From Toxotes chatareus (lineage: Eukaryota > Chordata > Actinopteri > Toxotidae): a stretch of DNA of 64,000 bases. The notes beneath the pieces are model-generated. The model was not told the DNA's origin, did not search any database, and worked only from the letters and a program-made list of their open reading frames with translations. This document shows, one piece after another, positions 59,329-64,000 of the stretch (the stretch's first letter is position 1; the number at the start of each line of letters is the position of its first letter). Position numbers and translations under genes: made by a program. Where the stretch lies: the NCBI GenBank assembly GCA_016801885.1, contig CM028884.1:27551577-27615576 (forward strand), written 5' to 3'.

Positions 59329-60557
59329 ATTCTAGATTGCACATTTGTGAGCATGCATTACAGACATGTCATCATGTTGAGTAACAGGTCAAGTCAGATC
59401 ATAACAGAAATGATCTCAGACCACTTTTCATATAAAGCAGCTCTAGGCCATTGACTTTGCAATATTACAATAGGTACAATGAATGAACTTTTCCCAGTTT
59501 CTTTTCCCAGCCTTGGTTAATTTGGTTAAATGTTAAACTTTGAATGAAATTCAAAAAAATGCTGTTAAAGGCCCTTAAGAGTTTCGCTCTCTCCAGAATG
59601 GACTCCAGTTGAGATCATGTGTGAGTACTGTTGGTTTCTGAATAGAAAAAATAACAGATTTGTAAGTACTGAAACAGAAGAACATTACTCTTATTCAGTG
59701 TATTAGTACCTTTTGTATCATTCACTTTCCAGCATGGAAGCAGAAGAGTTTGGTGCCATTCAGCCCCTCGAGTGTCGCTGGCAGCCCCTCTCTCCCTACA
59801 CTCTCGCAGGGCAACACAACACCAAGCTGACTCTGAGGTTTAGGCCAGGATAGAGAAGGGATGCCAAGCTGGGCACCTGCCATTACAACCTTTATCTCTC
59901 TCTGTTATTCCATTTTCTTTCAAAGCTTTCAGCCTCTCTTTTCTCTCTCTCTCTCTCTTTCTCATGCTAGGTCTCCTTCCAAGTATGTTTTTGGTGATCA
60001 TGATTCAGTTGTCCAAAAGTGAAAAAGTTGCACAGCTGCAGAATTTGATAGAATTTTCCCCAGTCGCAAAGGCGTTTTGTATATTTGCTTGAAGCACTAA
60101 ATATAATATTTATTGCTAAAGAACTTATGGTATAAATAGAAGTAGGAATTAATTTCTGAAAGAATTGATGCAGGCTGGGTGTGACTGGCCCTAAGAAGCC
60201 AGATTTTGAATGCAGATTTTCTTTGAACTACATAAAAGTGACTTTTAGATGTCCCGACATGTTGTTGGTACAGTACCTGTCCACTGCAGTCTGCCACAAA
60301 CTTCAAACCTGATGTTGTTTCATAGCAGCCAGAATGTGCCCTAGTATGAGCTGACAGAAAGTCAGTGAAAGCAATCTATGAGTCTTTTTTGTTTTTGTTT
60401 GTTTATTTATTCTTTTTGTATTTGGTTAGTAAAATGTGCAGGCTTGCGTTTGGCCAAACTATGATGGTCAGTGCTGACCACAAAGACTAAAATGGCTCCA
60501 ACCTGATGAACGTGAGCAGGTCATGACATTTACATCGAATGCACCCACGCATCTGCA

Positions 60558-60758
60558 CAGATGCAGATGTTATCTGCTACCTCAGGGCCCTAAGCGCCTG
60601 CATTGCCCCTCGGTGGGAGGGGAAAGGCAAGCAAGGTTCTTGCAATCCTAAAAATGTAGATGCTGTTAAAAAGATCATTATTTGTCAAAATGAGGATGTA
60701 TAGCACTTTGGCAGATGCAGATGTTATCTGCTCAGCCAATTCAGGGTCCTCTAAAGCC
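60558..60758. repeat. direct repeat pair, 154 bases apart
   Basis: CAGATGCAGATGTTATCTGC occurs at 60558-60577 and 60712-60731. In both cases TCAGGG(C/T)CC and a TAA(G/A)GCC word follow. The sequence between and before the copies does not match. Confidence 0.7.
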
Positions 60759-60830
60759 TCAGACAAGCATTTTGACAGATGATGATGAGTTGTTAATCAC
60801 AGCAGCTCTGGATGTTTAATCTCTCCACAG

Positions 60831-60900
60831 TGAAGAGACTGTTCACCCGGAGTTCCCCAGAGAAAAGAGAGGCTTCCGACAATGGCTTTTTCAGCTGCGG
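60831..60900 (+). other. exon-like segment, product not recognised
   Basis: A 70-base stretch lies between TAATCTCTCCACAG and GTGAGA. In one frame it reads KRLFTRSSPEKREASDNGFF and then SC without a stop (enters with two bases of a codon, leaves with two). The charged and serine-rich content looks like protein, but no family is recognised. A chance arrangement is quite possible. If real it belongs to a gene extending beyond the window. Confidence 0.2.
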
Positions 60901-63388
60901 GTGAGAAGCTTATTCCCTGTCCTTTCTCTGAGAAGGCCAGTGCTCATAGGGAACATACAGGACTCAAGTTGTACCAGAGTATAAAACTGATCTTTTCTCT
61001 TTAGCTCTGTCTTTTTTGTACACGTCTCAAACAAAATACATCCCACAAGAAACCATTTTGCCATAGGTACTTTGCTTCCTCCCTAAAAAACTCAGTCTTA
61101 TTAAAGGAGGCCCAGTTATTTCAGATAAGATGGCAGAATATGCCTGCCATGAGTGGCAGTTGATTTTGGATGGCAGGGTCTTATCGGGAAGCTGCCATCC
61201 TCAGTGAGGAAGCAGCGCTCCATTTAATTACACTTAATTCAGGAAAATGTATCCAGTCATATCACACGTCACACTGGGCAACTAACTATGGTTGTCCTTT
61301 CAATGGGAGACACATTGAGAGAGTTGTCAGACAGCGCTCATGTTGGAATCCAAGGGTGTGTTTCTTTTCAAACCACTCAGCTGTCACCCTGTTTACCAGA
61401 GTCTGATTCAAGGCGGATAGAGAGGGACAAAAACACATTTTCAGAAACCTGGGTAGAACGATGGGAAGAGAGGAAACATACGTTAGAGGGGAAAGGCAAA
61501 TTTATCTTTTAATGGGGTGTAGGCACACTGGCAGGAACGAGAGATGCCCCATTGAGTAGTTAATGGCAGAGAGGTGACATAACTCAGTGCTATGAAACTT
61601 TACAAGGAAATTATGGAAAGGAAAAAATGGACAAAATGATCTTTAAAGTCAAACGATGACAGAGATAGGTAGATAAATAAACTGCCATCTTGCAAGGTTA
61701 AAGGGAAGCGTTGTATTGGTGAAACTATGCTGTAGTAGGAGTATGTAAGGTCAGTGTTGAACTGAGATGTCACTCTGTAAACTGTGATGAATGACTATAA
61801 TGCTGTCACAGCTCAGAAATACATTGAATTCAAAGGCAAGCCTCAGAGACACTGTGTAAAAGTTCAAACAGTTCACCTTTATTCACAATAATGCAGATGA
61901 AAGCAGGTAAGAGGGGAATGGCTTCAGGTGAAGGTTAAAAACACCAGGCAAATGAAGCAAAAGAGGCAGGCACATGGCTACGTCCAAGAAAACAGGAAAA
62001 CAGGCTAGGATGGCTGCTCCTGAGCAGGTTAACAGAGCAAAACCTGTCAACAGCCCAGCAAAGTGACCAACTTACAGGATCCTGACAGGAACAAAGGAGT
62101 TTACACTAAAATGACAATTAGTGAAGAGCAACAGATACTTTCATGGACCAGTTGAATTGTTTTGCTGTTTTAAAACAGAGCTTCTAACAAACAGAGGGAG
62201 GGTTTATAAATAACTGCACAAAAACCATTATAGCTTTGTTTTAATTGCAGAAAGATTTTTAAATTCCAACAGAACTCCCAAAAGGGTTGATGTTTTTACA
62301 GTTTTGGTCCATCACTGCCGCTCAGAATAACAGGAGCAGACTCGGTAAAGATAAAAACTAAACCTTCTGATATCTTTTATTAGAAAAATTATCCACACAC
62401 TGTTAAATATTTCCCATGATTAAAAATGAGTTTCTTCAGACATTAACTACTTTTCTTCTTTCCTCTACTGATTAACTTTAACTTTTTTTTAAAGTCTGCA
62501 TCACATATTCATAATATTTTGTTCATCATCATACAAAAGAGATGAAAATACTCAGTCTGTAAGAAACTTAATAATAATCCCTGTACTTATTCAGTGCAAT
62601 ATATCTTTAGCCTGACTTTAATAGTTTTTTCTTTTATATTCTAGTTATGTGATCACATTCTTTACATTCACATTCAGGTGAGTTTGGTGACAGGGAAAGA
62701 TAGCACGGGGTTACAGCAGGGCAGGTGGAAATGACAGGAGAGTTGGTGGAATGGCAAAGCGAGCTCAGAATGACTAAATAAGTACAAATGAACTGAGACA
62801 AATGTTTTCATTGAGTTCATTCGAGACCTTGGAAGCACTTGTTTGACAAACAAAATCTTAATTCTCTGTCAGCTTTTAACCTCAGCTGATCCAACCACTG
62901 ACGAGAAAGAAGAACATTCTTTTTGCCTTCTAAATATGTTTGATTGGTACCTCACCTGCATCCCCACATCTCAGCAGTCAACTTGATGAGTATAATATTA
63001 TCATCTTATTGACAAACATATCATCATAACTGATGACCAAACCCGTAACTATAAAATCAACTTGTATTAAACCAGAGTCCTTTAAAAAAAATCAGGATTT
63101 GTACCAAAAAGAAACCAGGAGTTCCTTGGCCTAACATTCAACCCAATTTAATTAACTGTGAGCTTTTCAGATATCTAATTCACTAGCAAGAAAACATAAC
63201 CTCCCTGGGAAACATTTAACCGAAACATTGGTGTTATGATGTCAAAAATGAAAGAATGAAAGACCGCTCAAATCATCATCTTGACCTTAATCAAGAGTGG
63301 ACATGACCAGATCTTGTTAGCGTCGGCTTCACTTGACCTCTGGTGTCGCTACGTCTCTGATGGTCAGTCTGACTGAATAACTGAGGTG

Positions 63389-63452
63389 AGTTCAGTTCAA
63401 TTCAGTCTTATTTTTATAGCGCTAAATCATAATACACGTCGTTTCAAGGCAC
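63389..63452. repeat. fish dispersed repeat (TTCAATTC...TTATTTTTATAGCGC)
   Basis: TTCAGTTCAATTCAGTCTTA, TTTTTATAGCGCTAAATCA and TTTCAAGGCAC match the widespread fish repeat 'ttcaattttatttatatagcgccaaatcac...ctcaaggc'. Only one end is seen. Confidence 0.6.
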
Positions 63453-64000
63453 AGTAGAATTAGTGTTTTTAAGCGGTGACTTGTTGCCATAGATACCTGT
63501 ATAAAATGCATTTAAGATAAACAATGACGTGCACACATTTAAATGAGCAAGGAAGCAAGAAAGCAAATCAATCTACTGTGAGATGAATTCATTTCAGTGC
63601 TGTCTTGTAGTACAGGTTGTATTTCATGCTGTCACAGGTTTCCCACAGGTTTTATATGCTCAGTTGCTTTGCTCAAAGTTAGGCTTGACCTGTATTTGCC
63701 AAACCCATAGCAAGACTGCTGTATGAATTATGCACAGTACTTTGGAAGGTTCTAAATCTCAGTTTCTACAGCCTTTAGTCCGGAAAATAAAGTCTGATTT
63801 AAACCTTGACACTCGAAAATAGTCACATTTCCTGCAGATTTTTTGGGGGGGATTTATTTTTAAAATATCTTTTTCATCCTTAAATGACAACAACAACAGC
63901 GTCTGCTGATGTCTGCATTTGGGCGGTGGCCTTGACAGATGTCACTGTTGTGATGAATGCCTCCATCGCACAGCAAGACATGAGGGGCTTTGCTCTTGTG
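63453..64000. other. intergenic, nothing recognised
   Basis: AT-rich sequence to the window end, with a G-run at 63843-63850. No feature supported. Confidence 0.55.

Larger units (their letters stand above)
59329..63388. other. intergenic, one exon-like segment
   Basis: AT-rich with a CT-rich run near 59900-59965. Contains a direct repeat pair (60558-60597 and 60712-60758) and the exon-like segment 60831-60900. No recognised gene. Confidence 0.55.

Noticed and set aside
1..64000. CRISPR arrays, bacterial operons, phage or plasmid features
   Set aside because: The window is clearly vertebrate with spliced exons and fish transposons; regular spaced repeats of CRISPR type are absent.

Overview
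This window is vertebrate nuclear DNA, almost certainly from a teleost fish. It holds one recognisable protein-coding gene, spread over 15 GT-AG spliced coding exons on the + strand. Fish-type repeats (Tc1-like inverted-repeat transposons, a 5'-truncated LINE, several fish-type dispersed repeats, many CA/GT microsatellites) and fairly short introns support the fish assignment. A percomorph is a reasonable guess, but the sequence does not prove it.

The gene is slc6a5, the neuronal sodium- and chloride-dependent glycine transporter 2 (GlyT2). It runs from position 961 to the stop at 18486-18488. The exons join in frame with no internal stop into a 786-residue protein (human GlyT2 is 797). They encode a long proline-rich cytosolic N-terminus, twelve LeuT-fold membrane segments, a glycosylated second extracellular loop and a cytosolic tail. 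The GlyT2-specific TM6 serine (Ser468) and the TM10 glutamate tied to the third sodium ion (Glu637) are both present, so this is GlyT2 and not GlyT1. A CpG-rich stretch covers the 5' end. An unspliced AT-rich stretch of about 4.2 kb follows the stop and ends at overlapping AATAAA signals near 22,700, giving a likely long 3' UTR.

Positions 22,730 to 64,000 (about 41 kb) contain no gene I can recognise. They hold a degraded Tc1-like transposon with both ends visible (29,761-30,855), a second end of the same family (42,043-42,150), two other Tc1-type end fragments (52,425-52,618 and 59,291-59,328), a minus-strand LINE remnant (34,185-35,345), a repeat resembling the tail of a fish retroelement (30,956-31,150), and further dispersed repeats. 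One short exon-like segment at 60,831-60,900 is unidentified. In mammals NELL1 lies just downstream of SLC6A5. I could not recognise any NELL1 exon here.

I found no evidence of a new multi-gene system. The points most worth checking are splicing features of slc6a5: tandem acceptors at exon 2, GT-repeat tracts in place of pyrimidine tracts at exons 10 and 12, and a possible hidden acceptor over the first start codon. Next come the altered C-terminal tail, two near-perfect hairpins, and the orphan exon-like segment.
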